This document shows, piece by piece, positions 39,186 through 46,671 of a stretch of 64,000 bases of DNA. Within the stretch, counting starts at the first letter, position 1. The number at the start of each line of letters is the position of its first letter. The position numbers and the translations under genes were made by a program. Below the pieces are notes generated by a model. It worked only from the letters and a program-made list of their open reading frames with translations. It was not told the origin of the DNA and made no database searches. The stretch is from Clostridia bacterium (GTDB lineage: Bacteria > Bacillota > Clostridia > Christensenellales > Aristaeellaceae): NCBI GenBank assembly GCA_017397895.1, contig JAFQHP010000049.1, forward strand, positions 1 to 64,000, written 5' to 3'.

Positions 39186-39530
39186 GTGCGAAACATGTTC
39201 TGCTTCACCCAACTCAAAATCCTTGCCCTGCAATTCGTCGTACAGCTCCTGCAGCGCGCCATGGAAATGATCGGCGGCAAATGGAAGCTGTCCCTGCTTT
39301 GCTCCCTGATGGTGGACGGCTCCACCCGTTACAACGAACTGAAGCGTAAGATGAACGGTATCTCCAACACCATGCTGGCCAAGCCCCTCAAGGAGATGGA
39401 GGGCGACGGCCTTGTCACCCGCACGGAATACATGGAGGTGCCCATCCGCGTGGAGTACGCCATCACCGAGAAGGCCAAGGCATTGGGGCCGATCCTGGTA
39501 CAGCTGGCACAGTGGGCAGCGGAGATGTAA
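39186..39530 (+). CDS. HxlR-family transcriptional regulator (unusual N-terminus)
   Basis: The 114-residue reading contains the HxlR winged helix: GGKWKLSLLCSLMVDGSTRYNEL, GISNTMLAKPLKEMEGDGLVTRTEY, VPIRVEYAITEKAKAL. The usual short N-terminal CPV segment before GGKWK is replaced by a hydrophobic stretch (CFTQLKILALQFVVQLLQ). The first start is a GTG at 39186, two bases after the GH13 stop; ATG at 39195 is an alternative. The odd N-terminus may mean truncation or a decayed start. Confidence 0.7.
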   Translation: MRNMFCFTQLKILALQFVVQLLQRAMEMIGGKWKLSLLCSLMVDGSTRYNELKRKMNGISNTMLAKPLKEMEGDGLVTRTEYMEVPIRVEYAITEKAKALGPILVQLAQWAAEM

Positions 39531-39551
39531 AGCACACCATACCATAACGAA

Positions 39552-39580
39552 AACAGGCACACCAATGCGGTGTGCCTGTT
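39552..39580. terminator. Terminator between HxlR and GH92 genes
   Basis: AACAGGCACACC (39552-39563) pairs with GGTGTGCCTGTT (39569-39580). The genes on both sides converge on it. Confidence 0.75.
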
Positions 39581-39598
39581 GCTTTGCTGCAAGCTGTA

Positions 39599-41782
39599 TC
39601 ATTTTCCCTTGGTGTAGTCCGCAGGTTCCGCGCCCATGTCAAACTCGAATACCGCACCGTCACGGATCATCTCATGGGTGAACATGGTGCTTTGCCACTC
39701 CTGCCCGTTGATGCGCACGGCCTGGATGTACTTATTCTCCGTGGACAGGTTGTTGGCACGGATGACGATCTCCTTGCCGCTGGGCATCTGGATAACCGTT
39801 TCATCGTACCGGGGGCTGGTAAGGTAGTACAGATTCTGCCCCGCATTGGGGAAGAAACCCACGGAGGAGAAGATGTACCAGCTGCTCATGGCGCCGGAGT
39901 CATCGTTGCCGGGAGGGCCGTCCATGGTGAACAGATCCCGCAGTTTGTCGATGCTGTCGGTGATGAGCCAGGGCTTTTTCGTGTACGCAAAGAGGTACGA
40001 AGCCAGGAACGCCGGCTCGTTGCCGTAGTCCACAAGGCCGGTTTCGATGCCGTGCGTAAGACGGCGGATGAACGCATCCTCGCCGCCGCATTTCTCGATC
40101 AGCGTGGGTACATCGTGGGGCACGAAGAAGGAATAGTTGTAAGAGGTAGCCTCATAGAAATGCTTCACCCAGCTGCCCCAGTGCTGGCCGGGGTCGATCT
40201 CCACCCAGGTGCCATCGGAATTACGGGGGCAAATGAAGCCGGTGAACTCCTTGTACTTTGCATCGGGATTCCACAGGTTCTGCCAGTTGCGGCTGCGCTG
40301 GGTGTAGGCTTCGTAATCCGCTTTGCTTCCTAAGTTCTTCGCCATGGTGGCGGCGCAATGGTCGTTGTAGGATTGCTCCAGCGTGTAGGAGCAGGCCATC
40401 TGGCCGTACTCCGTACCGGGGATGGCATGGTCATCGGGGATGTAGCCCAAGCGATAGTACGGCCCGTTGGGATCCGCCACCGGTGGCGCATAGCTGTACC
40501 AGCCGATGCGGTAGTTGTCCGCGTGGTTCTTCACCACCTGATAGGCCTTGTCCCAGTTGATACCGGGAACGCCCTTCACATAAGCGTCGCAGACGATGTT
40601 GTCCACATCATCGCCGCCCTGCTCAGGGTTCATGTCCACACCGGCAACAAAGGTATCCCGCACATAGTCCGTCCTGGCATGGCGGGCAATAAAGCTGTTC
40701 ACGGTCTTGGTCACCATGTCCGGCTTGATCAGCGTGTACAGGGGGTAGAGGGTGCGCCAGGTATCCCAGATGGCGTAGTGATCGTCGATCATGGGCACGT
40801 TGTCACCGTAGCCGGGGATATCGCCGCTGCGGTCACGGGGCATGCACATGGCGTGGTAGATGGCGGTGTAGTGCTTCATCTTGTCCACGTCGGTCACGTG
40901 CTCGCCGTTGATCTGGATCTTCTGCAATTCCTTGTTCCACAGAGCCTTGGTTTCTTCACGGATGGCCTCGTAATCCCAATCGGGGATCTCCTTTTCCAGC
41001 CACATCTTTGCCTTTTCCATGCTGGTGAAGGACACACCGATCTTCACATGCACGTCTTCGTTTTCAGCAGTTTCAAAGCGCATAAAGCCGCCCACGCTCT
41101 CGTCTTTGGAGCGCAGGGTGTCCTTGAAAAAGCCGGTTTCGCCTTCGTGCAAGCCATTCGCATCATAGGTACCCATGACGGCAGGCTGCTTCTTGACCAC
41201 GGCATAGAAATGCAGACCATGCGCTCCACCGAAGCCACCCTCGTACACACCGGAGCCGCTGAACACGGGATAGCCTTCGGCGTTAATCTCTGTATGCAGC
41301 ACCACCTTGGAAGCGGAAATGCCGCTTTCGGTGTTCACGATGTTGGCCAGCAGCGGCACGCTGTGGGCCAGGTCGATGAGCAGGCTGGCATCCCTGGACG
41401 CAGGATAAGTGAACCGGTAGATGGAGGCATGTTCCGCCGGCGTCACAGCGCAGCGGATGCCGTAACGCTTCAGCAGCACGCTGTATTCACAGCAGGATGT
41501 GCACTCGTCCTCCGCCGCAGAGTCGTGTCCGGTGAAGCTTGTGTTCAGCCCGATCTGGGGCGACAGCAGGAACTGGCCGTACTTGCCGTAGCCCGTACCG
41601 CTGGCATGGATCTGGGAAAAGCCTCGGATGTCGTTCCCGGTAAAGTAGCCGGAATGCTGGCCGCCCTTGGTATCGGGGGCAGGGTTCGCCGACGCATTGG
41701 GCCGCTGGGGGCCGATGACGGTGTTGCCTTCATTGTCCACGCCGTAGCGCAGATTCACATAGCGGGTCAGATCCGTCAACAT
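39599..41782 (-). CDS. GH92 alpha-mannosidase
   Basis: The 727-residue protein has the GH92 exo-alpha-mannosidase pattern: HASGTGYGKYGQF in the N-terminal beta domain, YAIWDTWRTLYPL, GNEPAFLASYLFAY near 588, and GNDDSGAMSSWYIFSSVGFFP near 626, with the family's acidic residues. GH92 enzymes are Ca-dependent and invert; many cut alpha-1,2-mannose. Absence of a signal peptide suggests cytoplasmic action on imported mannosides. With the SGNH esterase and GH13 it makes a small sugar-degrading set inside the sigK element. Confidence 0.9.
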   Translation of the reverse strand: MLTDLTRYVNLRYGVDNEGNTVIGPQRPNASANPAPDTKGGQHSGYFTGNDIRGFSQIHASGTGYGKYGQFLLSPQIGLNTSFTGHDSAAEDECTSCCEYSVLLKRYGIRCAVTPAEHASIYRFTYPASRDASLLIDLAHSVPLLANIVNTESGISASKVVLHTEINAEGYPVFSGSGVYEGGFGGAHGLHFYAVVKKQPAVMGTYDANGLHEGETGFFKDTLRSKDESVGGFMRFETAENEDVHVKIGVSFTSMEKAKMWLEKEIPDWDYEAIREETKALWNKELQKIQINGEHVTDVDKMKHYTAIYHAMCMPRDRSGDIPGYGDNVPMIDDHYAIWDTWRTLYPLYTLIKPDMVTKTVNSFIARHARTDYVRDTFVAGVDMNPEQGGDDVDNIVCDAYVKGVPGINWDKAYQVVKNHADNYRIGWYSYAPPVADPNGPYYRLGYIPDDHAIPGTEYGQMACSYTLEQSYNDHCAATMAKNLGSKADYEAYTQRSRNWQNLWNPDAKYKEFTGFICPRNSDGTWVEIDPGQHWGSWVKHFYEATSYNYSFFVPHDVPTLIEKCGGEDAFIRRLTHGIETGLVDYGNEPAFLASYLFAYTKKPWLITDSIDKLRDLFTMDGPPGNDDSGAMSSWYIFSSVGFFPNAGQNLYYLTSPRYDETVIQMPSGKEIVIRANNLSTENKYIQAVRINGQEWQSTMFTHEMIRDGAVFEFDMGAEPADYTKGK

Positions 41783-41912
41783 ATGTTTTCTCCTGTTTCT
41801 GAACGAATAATTTGCTTTTATTATACAGTACCATCAGGAAGAATGCAACATAACACGCCCCCTGTTCCTTGCGCATCCGTTTCCCCTGATTGTTCCATTC
41901 CTGTATTTGCTG

Positions 41913-41944
41913 TTGACATTTCTCCGGAAAATGTGGTATCGTAA
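41913..41944 (+). promoter_or_regulatory. Promoter of the riboswitch-controlled unit
   Basis: TTGACA at about 41914 is followed after about 18 bases by TATCGT, immediately upstream of the riboswitch-like leader. Confidence 0.65.
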
Positions 41945-41949
41945 ACAGG

Positions 41950-42122
41950 TACATTCCGTGAGGGAGTAGCGAGCGCCTCTGGCGTAGCAAGTCAACATCC
42001 TGGCTCCGGCCTGGCTTGCTTCAAATTGCGAGACTCATCGTACAGCTGAAAGGCTATGCGTGGGTCGAAGTATGATCGTTTCATCACCCGGGCATGGCAT
42101 TCAGCGCCGTGCCCGGGTTTTT
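41950..42122 (+). promoter_or_regulatory. yybP-ykoY-like (manganese) riboswitch with terminator
   Basis: The leader has GGGAGTAGC (41962-41970), GTCAACATCCTGGC, GGCCTGGC and a closing TTGCGAGAC (about 42026-42034), the conserved marks of the yybP-ykoY Mn2+ riboswitch. A terminator follows: ACCCGGGCA (42086-42094) pairs with TGCCCGGGT (42110-42118), then a T-run. Mn2+ binding would be expected to allow transcription of the genes beginning at 42155. Identification is from motif memory; a covariance search was not possible. Confidence 0.75.
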
Positions 42123-42154
42123 GTTATCCTCAAACGACCGTGAAAGGAGATCAA

Positions 42155-42610
42155 ATGAAACATCGGCTTGTCGTACGATCCGTCACACTCCCTGCAAACG
42201 TCAACACCATTTGGCCGAAGCTCTCCATGCTCAGCACATTGCAGCATATTGCCAGGCCCTATGCCACCTTCCAGCCAGTTGACCGCTCCGACGATCTCAA
42301 ATGGCAGCCGGGTGAAGTATACCGGTTCCGCTTCCGACTTTTCGGGGTGCTGCCCCTGGGCATCCACACCATCCGTGTGATGCGCTTTGACCAAGCCGCT
42401 GGCATCATCTACACAGAAGAATCCAATCCCCATGTGCCGGTGTGGAATCACAAAATCATCCTGACGGCCATCGATCATGACAGCACAGGATATACGGACG
42501 AAGTGGAGATCCACGCAGGCTGGAAAACGCCTTTCGTGTGCCTGTGGGCCAAGCTGTTTTACGCCCACCGGCAAAGAAAATGGATCCGTCTGCTCCATGA
42601 ACACAAATAA
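42155..42610 (+). CDS. SRPBCC-like hypothetical protein
   Basis: A 151-residue protein with the rhythm of a START/SRPBCC ligand-binding fold: an opening LVVRSVTLPANVNTIWPKL, a central FRFRLFGVLPLGIHTIRV, and a final helix (FVCLWAKLFYAHRQRKWIRLL). Assignment is tentative. GAAAGGAG precedes the ATG. It is the first gene behind the riboswitch and is followed after 15 bases by the hydrolase-like gene. Neither it nor its partners is an obvious Mn2+ exporter, the usual target of this riboswitch. Confidence 0.6.
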   Translation: MKHRLVVRSVTLPANVNTIWPKLSMLSTLQHIARPYATFQPVDRSDDLKWQPGEVYRFRFRLFGVLPLGIHTIRVMRFDQAAGIIYTEESNPHVPVWNHKIILTAIDHDSTGYTDEVEIHAGWKTPFVCLWAKLFYAHRQRKWIRLLHEHK

Positions 42611-42625
42611 AGGAGAGTACAAACG

Positions 42626-43246
42626 ATGAAAACCGTCACCCCCGAAGCCTGTAAAAAGATCATCCGCCGCAAGCCCATCACGAAAAGTCTGTACAATGGT
42701 TTTGTGGCCAACGGTTGGGAAGCCCACCTGCCTGCCGTGTATGACCGTGCCGCTTCCCTGTTTGCGGACAATGCCTCTGCCAGCCCTGCTCTGCAAATGC
42801 ACCTGAACCAGCTGCTGCCCATGATCGCCCTGTATGAAAAGGCGGTGGAGATCACCGGAAGCGTGGAAGGGGCTTTGGCCTTCACGGAAAAATGGGCGTT
42901 CATCGAAACGGAAAAGAAGATGAAGTTCGCCCGGGGCCTGATGAAGCTGGGGCTTTACAAACTGATGCCCTCCCTGTGCGGCAAAATGCTGGACAGGATG
43001 TTTGGCGAAGCAGCCGGTTTCAAATATCGCCTTGTGCCGGATGCCCCGAAATTCGCAGTGGATATGCTGCACTGCCCCTACTTTGAAACCTGCAAGAAGT
43101 ACGGCTGTCCGGAGCTGACCCAGTTTTCCTGCCGTGCCGATGATATCACCTACGGCAACCTGCACAAAAATCTCGTCTGGGCCCGCACCCAGACCCTGGT
43201 CACCGGCGGCAGCTGCTGCGATTTCCGGCTGCACCTGAAAAAATGA
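42626..43246 (+). CDS. L-2-amino-thiazoline-4-carboxylate hydrolase-like protein (copy in element)
   Basis: The 206-residue protein resembles the ATC-hydrolase family, named for opening of a thiazoline ring in cysteine formation. The conserved C-terminal part contains CPYFETCKKYGCPEL, SCRADDITYG and GSCCDFRLH, with several cysteines. A close paralogue (about three quarters identical by eye) is at 48386-49018, outside the element. Both are followed by a related membrane protein. The true substrate is unknown; many members with this name have not been tested. Confidence 0.7.
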   Translation: MKTVTPEACKKIIRRKPITKSLYNGFVANGWEAHLPAVYDRAASLFADNASASPALQMHLNQLLPMIALYEKAVEITGSVEGALAFTEKWAFIETEKKMKFARGLMKLGLYKLMPSLCGKMLDRMFGEAAGFKYRLVPDAPKFAVDMLHCPYFETCKKYGCPELTQFSCRADDITYGNLHKNLVWARTQTLVTGGSCCDFRLHLKK

Positions 43247-43260
43247 TTGGAGGAGTACCC

Positions 43261-43953
43261 ATGGACACGAAAGCATACGCCAACATACGAAAACTGCTGA
43301 TCATCGGCCTGATCGCCTCCATCGTTACGGTGCTTGGCGGCGAGCTGACCATCGGTTGGGTGGAATACCCCAGGGTGGAGAATGACCTCACCGGCATGAT
43401 GGGCATGATGCTGGGCAGCGCCAACCTGTCGCTGTGGCAGCTGGCCTGCGGCGTGCTCTTTGGCGGTATCGGTATTCCGCTGCAGTATTACGGCTTCAAG
43501 GCCACCGCGCAGCTGGTGGAAAAGGGTGGCAGCAAAAGGGCTGCGAAGCTCATCCATGTGGGCGCTGCGGCTACCGCAGGGCTGGGCGGCATCGTTCATG
43601 TGATCTGCATTGCTCTGATGTTCCTGTGCCGCATGGTGGATTTCTCCGCGGGTGGCATCCCCCAGCCGCTGTGGGACTTCACCCTCTGGCTGGTGCTGCC
43701 CATCTGCGTGGCATTTATGCCCATGTACTACACCATGACCATCGCCCTGTTCGTGACGGTTGTTCGCGGCAAAACCTGCCTGCCCCGCTGGGCTGCGGTG
43801 TTCAATCCGCTGACGGGCACGCTGGTGATCAACGCCCTGCCCATGCTCCTGCCGGCCTCCGCGCTGGTCAACGCCCTGGGTATGGCTAACATGGGCATTG
43901 GGTCAGTGCTGACCTTCGCAGGCATCCTGACTGTGATGAAAAAAGCTAAATAA
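43261..43953 (+). CDS. Multi-pass membrane protein (DUF6796-like; copy in element)
   Basis: The 230-residue protein has about six hydrophobic segments, starting with LLIIGLIASIVTVLGGELTI and ending with MGIGSVLTFAGILTVM. It shares the KTCLP(R/K)WA segment and overall plan with the protein at 49024-49674, so both belong to one family. The start at 43261 follows GGAGGAG; an earlier ATG overlaps the previous stop codon. It is paired with the hydrolase-like gene in both copies, so the two probably work together at the membrane. Confidence 0.7.
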   Translation: MDTKAYANIRKLLIIGLIASIVTVLGGELTIGWVEYPRVENDLTGMMGMMLGSANLSLWQLACGVLFGGIGIPLQYYGFKATAQLVEKGGSKRAAKLIHVGAAATAGLGGIVHVICIALMFLCRMVDFSAGGIPQPLWDFTLWLVLPICVAFMPMYYTMTIALFVTVVRGKTCLPRWAAVFNPLTGTLVINALPMLLPASALVNALGMANMGIGSVLTFAGILTVMKKAK

Positions 43954-43968
43954 CGCAACCGTAACGTA

Positions 43969-44011
43969 AAGGGAAACGGAGCTTACCCCTGTGGAAAGCT
44001 CCGTTTCCCTT
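43969..44011. terminator. Bidirectional terminator
   Basis: AAGGGAAACGGAGCTT (43969-43984) pairs perfectly with AAGCTCCGTTTCCCTT (43996-44011) and is followed by more Ts. It lies between the membrane protein gene and the converging HTH gene. Confidence 0.9.
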
Positions 44012-44018
44012 TTTGATT

Positions 44019-44027
44019 CGATACGAT
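44019..44027. repeat. CGATACGAT motif downstream of the HTH/ParB pair
   Basis: The nine bases CGATACGAT occur here, and their reverse complement occurs at 45317-45325 on the other side of the pair. A ParB or HTH binding site is possible. Confidence 0.35.
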
Positions 44028-44031
44028 TAGA

Positions 44032-44358
44032 TTATTCTTTCTTTGATGGTAGCAACATGGTCTCTTTCGGCATCTCGTAGATGTTGTACTCCACATAGGA
44101 TCTGCCGTTTGCGCCGGTTTTGCGGATGCGTTCCAGATAGCCCATGCTCTCCAGCTCCCGCATGGTGCTGCGGATGGCGTCGGGACCATCCGGCATGATC
44201 TTACTGAGCCCTGCCACGGAGAACCGCCAGTTGGGCGGCAAGTCCATCAGGACGGCCATGAGGCCCTTGGCTCTCAGGGACAGTTCCTTGTTGCGGGTGG
44301 AGTGGTTGCTCATGCTCACGAAGGATTTCCGAGGGTTGTTGCTGCGATAGACAGGCAT
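44032..44358 (-). CDS. Helix-turn-helix replication/element-maintenance protein
   Basis: The 108-residue protein has an HTH_36-type winged helix: LSLRAKGLMAVLMDLPPNWRFSVAGLS, then AIRSTMRELESMGYLERIR. Such domains are common at the N-terminus of plasmid and ICE replication initiators; here it stands alone. It begins 17 bases after the parB-like gene and is likely cotranscribed. A role as initiator remnant or as regulator of the element cannot be separated. Confidence 0.75.
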   Translation of the reverse strand: MPVYRSNNPRKSFVSMSNHSTRNKELSLRAKGLMAVLMDLPPNWRFSVAGLSKIMPDGPDAIRSTMRELESMGYLERIRKTGANGRSYVEYNIYEMPKETMLLPSKKE

Positions 44359-44375
44359 CGTGATGATCCTTTCAA

Positions 44376-45299
44376 TTATCGTTCTTGTTGCTGTTGACGC
44401 TTACGCTGCCAGGTATCCAGTAGCCGGAAGATGACGGTTTCCATCTGCTGGGGCGTATAGGACTTGGGGAAATACTTGCGCAGGGCTTCGGCGGAGAAAG
44501 ATACCTGCTCCTGCTCCACCTTCTTCTCTTCGGACAGAATGGCACTCATCACTGCCGGGGACAGCTTGTCCTCCTGACTGAACCGCTTCATCCGCTGCGC
44601 CTGGGACAAGGACGGCGTAGCCTGTTCGCTTTCCATGGCATCCAGCAGCTGGGCTTGTTCCTCCTGCTTCAGGTAGGACAGCTCCACCGCCGGATTGAAT
44701 GCGATTTTCTTTTCGTCCACCATGGTCAGTAATTGGGGAATCAGGTGGGTCAGGCGGATGTAGCGATGCACTTGATTTCTGCTTTCGCCTGATTCCTGTC
44801 CGACAATATCAAGTGCCTGTAACTTCATCCCAACTTGGGATGAAGTCAGGTCAGACCTTTTCCCTTGTCGTCTCAACGCCTCCAACTTCATCTTATAGGC
44901 AAAAGCCCTCTCACTGGGCAGGATGTTCTCCCGCTGGATGTTGCTATCCACCATCACCAGTACGGCGGCATTATCGTCCATTTCTCGAACGATCACCGGC
45001 ATGGTGTCGAAGCCTGCCAGTTCACAGGCTCTCTTGCGACGGTGACCGGAGATCAACTCATAGCCGCCATCAGGACGGGGACGAGCAATAGCCGGCACCA
45101 GCACGCCACGTTCCTGAATGCTGCAAGTGGTGTCCGCCATCCGGTCATCGTCCATCACTTTGAAGGGATGATCCTTGAAGGGGTGGAGTTCAGAAAGCGG
45201 AATGTCCATCACCTTTTCCCGGTGATAGTCCTGCCGCTGTTCTTCGGTGGAAAAAAGATCTTCGTAGGGTGTCAGTTGAATGTGTGTCCGTCTTTTCAT
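44376..45299 (-). CDS. ParB/Spo0J-family partition protein of the element
   Basis: The 307-residue protein has the ParB N-terminal CTPase-type core: LSELHPFKDHPFKVMDDDRM, YELISGHRRKRACELAG with the GxxRxxA-type motif, NIQRENILPSERAFAYKM, followed by the central HTH (GESRNQVHRYIRLTHLIP). No parA gene accompanies it. In Firmicutes ICEs, orphan ParB proteins of this type are frequent. It may help maintain the excised circle, or act as a regulator. GGAG precedes the ATG. Confidence 0.88.
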   Translation of the reverse strand: MKRRTHIQLTPYEDLFSTEEQRQDYHREKVMDIPLSELHPFKDHPFKVMDDDRMADTTCSIQERGVLVPAIARPRPDGGYELISGHRRKRACELAGFDTMPVIVREMDDNAAVLVMVDSNIQRENILPSERAFAYKMKLEALRRQGKRSDLTSSQVGMKLQALDIVGQESGESRNQVHRYIRLTHLIPQLLTMVDEKKIAFNPAVELSYLKQEEQAQLLDAMESEQATPSLSQAQRMKRFSQEDKLSPAVMSAILSEEKKVEQEQVSFSAEALRKYFPKSYTPQQMETVIFRLLDTWQRKRQQQQER

Positions 45300-45316
45300 A
45301 TTTTTCTCCTTTTTTT

Positions 45317-45325
45317 ATCGTATCG
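45317..45325. repeat. ATCGTATCG motif upstream of the parB-like gene
   Basis: ATCGTATCG is the exact reverse complement of the motif at 44019-44027. It lies 18 bases upstream of the parB-like start. Confidence 0.35.
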
Positions 45326-45422
45326 TTTGACTGTGTTATGTTGTTGGGAGAACCAAATGCCCTTTATTTGCATACTTTCCCTTGTTTCTGGCATAATTTT
45401 AAGGGATTCATTCCCTTTTTCA

Positions 45423-45451
45423 TTGACTTTTCCCTTATATTTGCCTATAAT
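45423..45451 (+). promoter_or_regulatory. fic promoter with palindromic AAGGG/CCCTT elements
   Basis: TTGACT (45423-45428), 17 bases, TATAAT (45446-45451). AAGGG and CCCTT alternate around it (AAGGGATTCATTCCCTTT just upstream; TTTCCCTTA in the spacer; TTTAAGGGTAAG after the -10), giving nested inverted repeats that look like an operator. Confidence 0.7.
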
Positions 45452-45479
45452 TTAAGGGTAAGTGAAAGGAGGTAAGAAT

Positions 45480-46526
45480 TTGAGAGCGTTCAACTATTCC
45501 GCAATCAGGGATCAGAAGTGGGATTCCGACATCCTTGGCTTGATTGCTGCCATATACAAAGAAGCCGGCAAGCAGGAGCTGTACCTGAAGCAGCGTCCGG
45601 AGGAGCTGGAGAAGCTGGTGGAGATCGCCAAGGTGCAAAGCACCGAAGCATCCAACGCCATTGAGGGCATTGTCACCACCAGCACCAGAATCCGGCAGCT
45701 GGTTTCGGAAAAGACCGCTCCGCGGAACCGTGATGAACAGGAGATCGCTGGGTATCGTGATGCCTTGAACATCATTCACGAGAACTTCGATGCCATTCCC
45801 ATCACGCCGAATTACATCCTGCAGCTGCACAAGGTGATGTACAGCCACATGAACAATCCCATGGCGGGCCGCACAAAGAGCGTCCAGAACTACATCAGCG
45901 CCACTTATCCTGACGGTCATGTGGAAACGCTGTTCACGCCTCTTTCGCCTTTTGAGACGCCGGATGCCCTCGGCAGGATCTGCGAGGAATACAACCGCAT
46001 CATTGGCAACATGGAGGTTGAACCGCTGATTGCCATTCCGGTTTTCATCCACGACTTCCTGTGCATCCATCCCTTCAACGATGGCAACGGCAGAATGAGC
46101 CGCCTGCTGACGACACTGCTGCTGTACCGCAGCGGCTTCTATGTGGGCAAGTACATCTCTCTGGAAGCGAAGATCGCCAAGAACAAGGATCTGTACTACG
46201 ACGCTCTCCGTCAGGCACAGACCGGCTGGCATGAGGAAGCGGAAGATGCAGTTCCTTTCATCAAGTACCTGCTGGGCACCATCCTTGCTGCCTACAAGGA
46301 TTTTGCGGATCGTTTCGCCTTGGTTGAAACGAAGATGCCAGCGATTGAGATGGTCCGGCAGGCATCCATGAACAAGCTGGGACGATTCACCAAGCAGGAT
46401 ATCCGGGAGCTTTGTCCCTCCTTAAGCGTCAGTGCCATTGAAGGCGCACTGCGGAAGCTGGTTGCCGACGAAGAAATCAAACGTGAAGGAAGCGGCAAGA
46501 ACACCTGCTACTTCCGGCTCAGATGA
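45480..46526 (+). CDS. Fic-domain AMPylase-type protein
   Basis: The 348-residue protein has the Fic motif HPFNDGNGRMSR starting at His197. An inhibitory motif SNAIEG (Ser58 to Glu62 and Gly) lies in the N-terminal helix, so it is a self-inhibited class II Fic protein. A C-terminal winged-helix-like part follows (KLGRFTKQDIRELC, SAIEGALRKLV). Fic enzymes usually transfer AMP to a target protein. The TTG at 45480 follows GGAGG at seven bases and is preferred. No separate antitoxin gene is nearby. It is the last gene before the right end of the element. Confidence 0.88.
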   Translation: MRAFNYSAIRDQKWDSDILGLIAAIYKEAGKQELYLKQRPEELEKLVEIAKVQSTEASNAIEGIVTTSTRIRQLVSEKTAPRNRDEQEIAGYRDALNIIHENFDAIPITPNYILQLHKVMYSHMNNPMAGRTKSVQNYISATYPDGHVETLFTPLSPFETPDALGRICEEYNRIIGNMEVEPLIAIPVFIHDFLCIHPFNDGNGRMSRLLTTLLLYRSGFYVGKYISLEAKIAKNKDLYYDALRQAQTGWHEEAEDAVPFIKYLLGTILAAYKDFADRFALVETKMPAIEMVRQASMNKLGRFTKQDIRELCPSLSVSAIEGALRKLVADEEIKREGSGKNTCYFRLR

Positions 46527-46609
46527 GTGCACTTCTGTGCATTTTGCACAGAGGTTGTCCAAGGCGCAAACGCCTGATGAATGGCCGCGATTTGCCTTGA
46601 AAAACACCA

Positions 46610-46642
46610 ATGCCCGAAGGCTTTTTGCTTGCCTTCGGGCAT
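46610..46642. repeat. Hairpin next to the right attachment site
   Basis: ATGCCCGAAGGC (46610-46621) pairs perfectly with GCCTTCGGGCAT (46631-46642). It may end fic transcription, though no long T-run follows the stem. It is two bases from the GTTTACA arm of the attachment site. Confidence 0.7.
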
Positions 46643-46643
46643 C

Positions 46644-46671
46644 GTTTACAATAGGGACGGTGCTATACATA
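46644..46671. repeat. Right attachment site of the sigK element
   Basis: Element half-site GTTTACA (46644-46650) and GTGCTA (46660-46665) are followed by the core TACATA (46666-46671), then sigK coding sequence. It is the inverted counterpart of the left end. Confidence 0.85.

Larger units (their letters stand above)
32297..46671 (-). mobile_element. Skin-type element interrupting sigK (14,369 bp)
   Basis: The element splits sigK after codon 208. Both ends carry the core TACATA (32297-32302 and 46666-46671, plus strand), and the repeat unit is 14,369 bp. The large serine recombinase gene ends 29 bases inside the left junction. Element ends are imperfect inverted repeats (TAGCAC...TGTAAAC at 32301-32322; GTTTACA...GTGCTA at 46644-46665), so the excised circle would carry a symmetrical attP. 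Cargo is a recombinase, a 48-residue protein, four small AT-rich genes, SGNH hydrolase, AraC, GH13, HxlR, GH92, a riboswitch with three genes, HTH/ParB and Fic. Developmental excision is inferred from known skin elements, not shown here. Confidence 0.92.
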
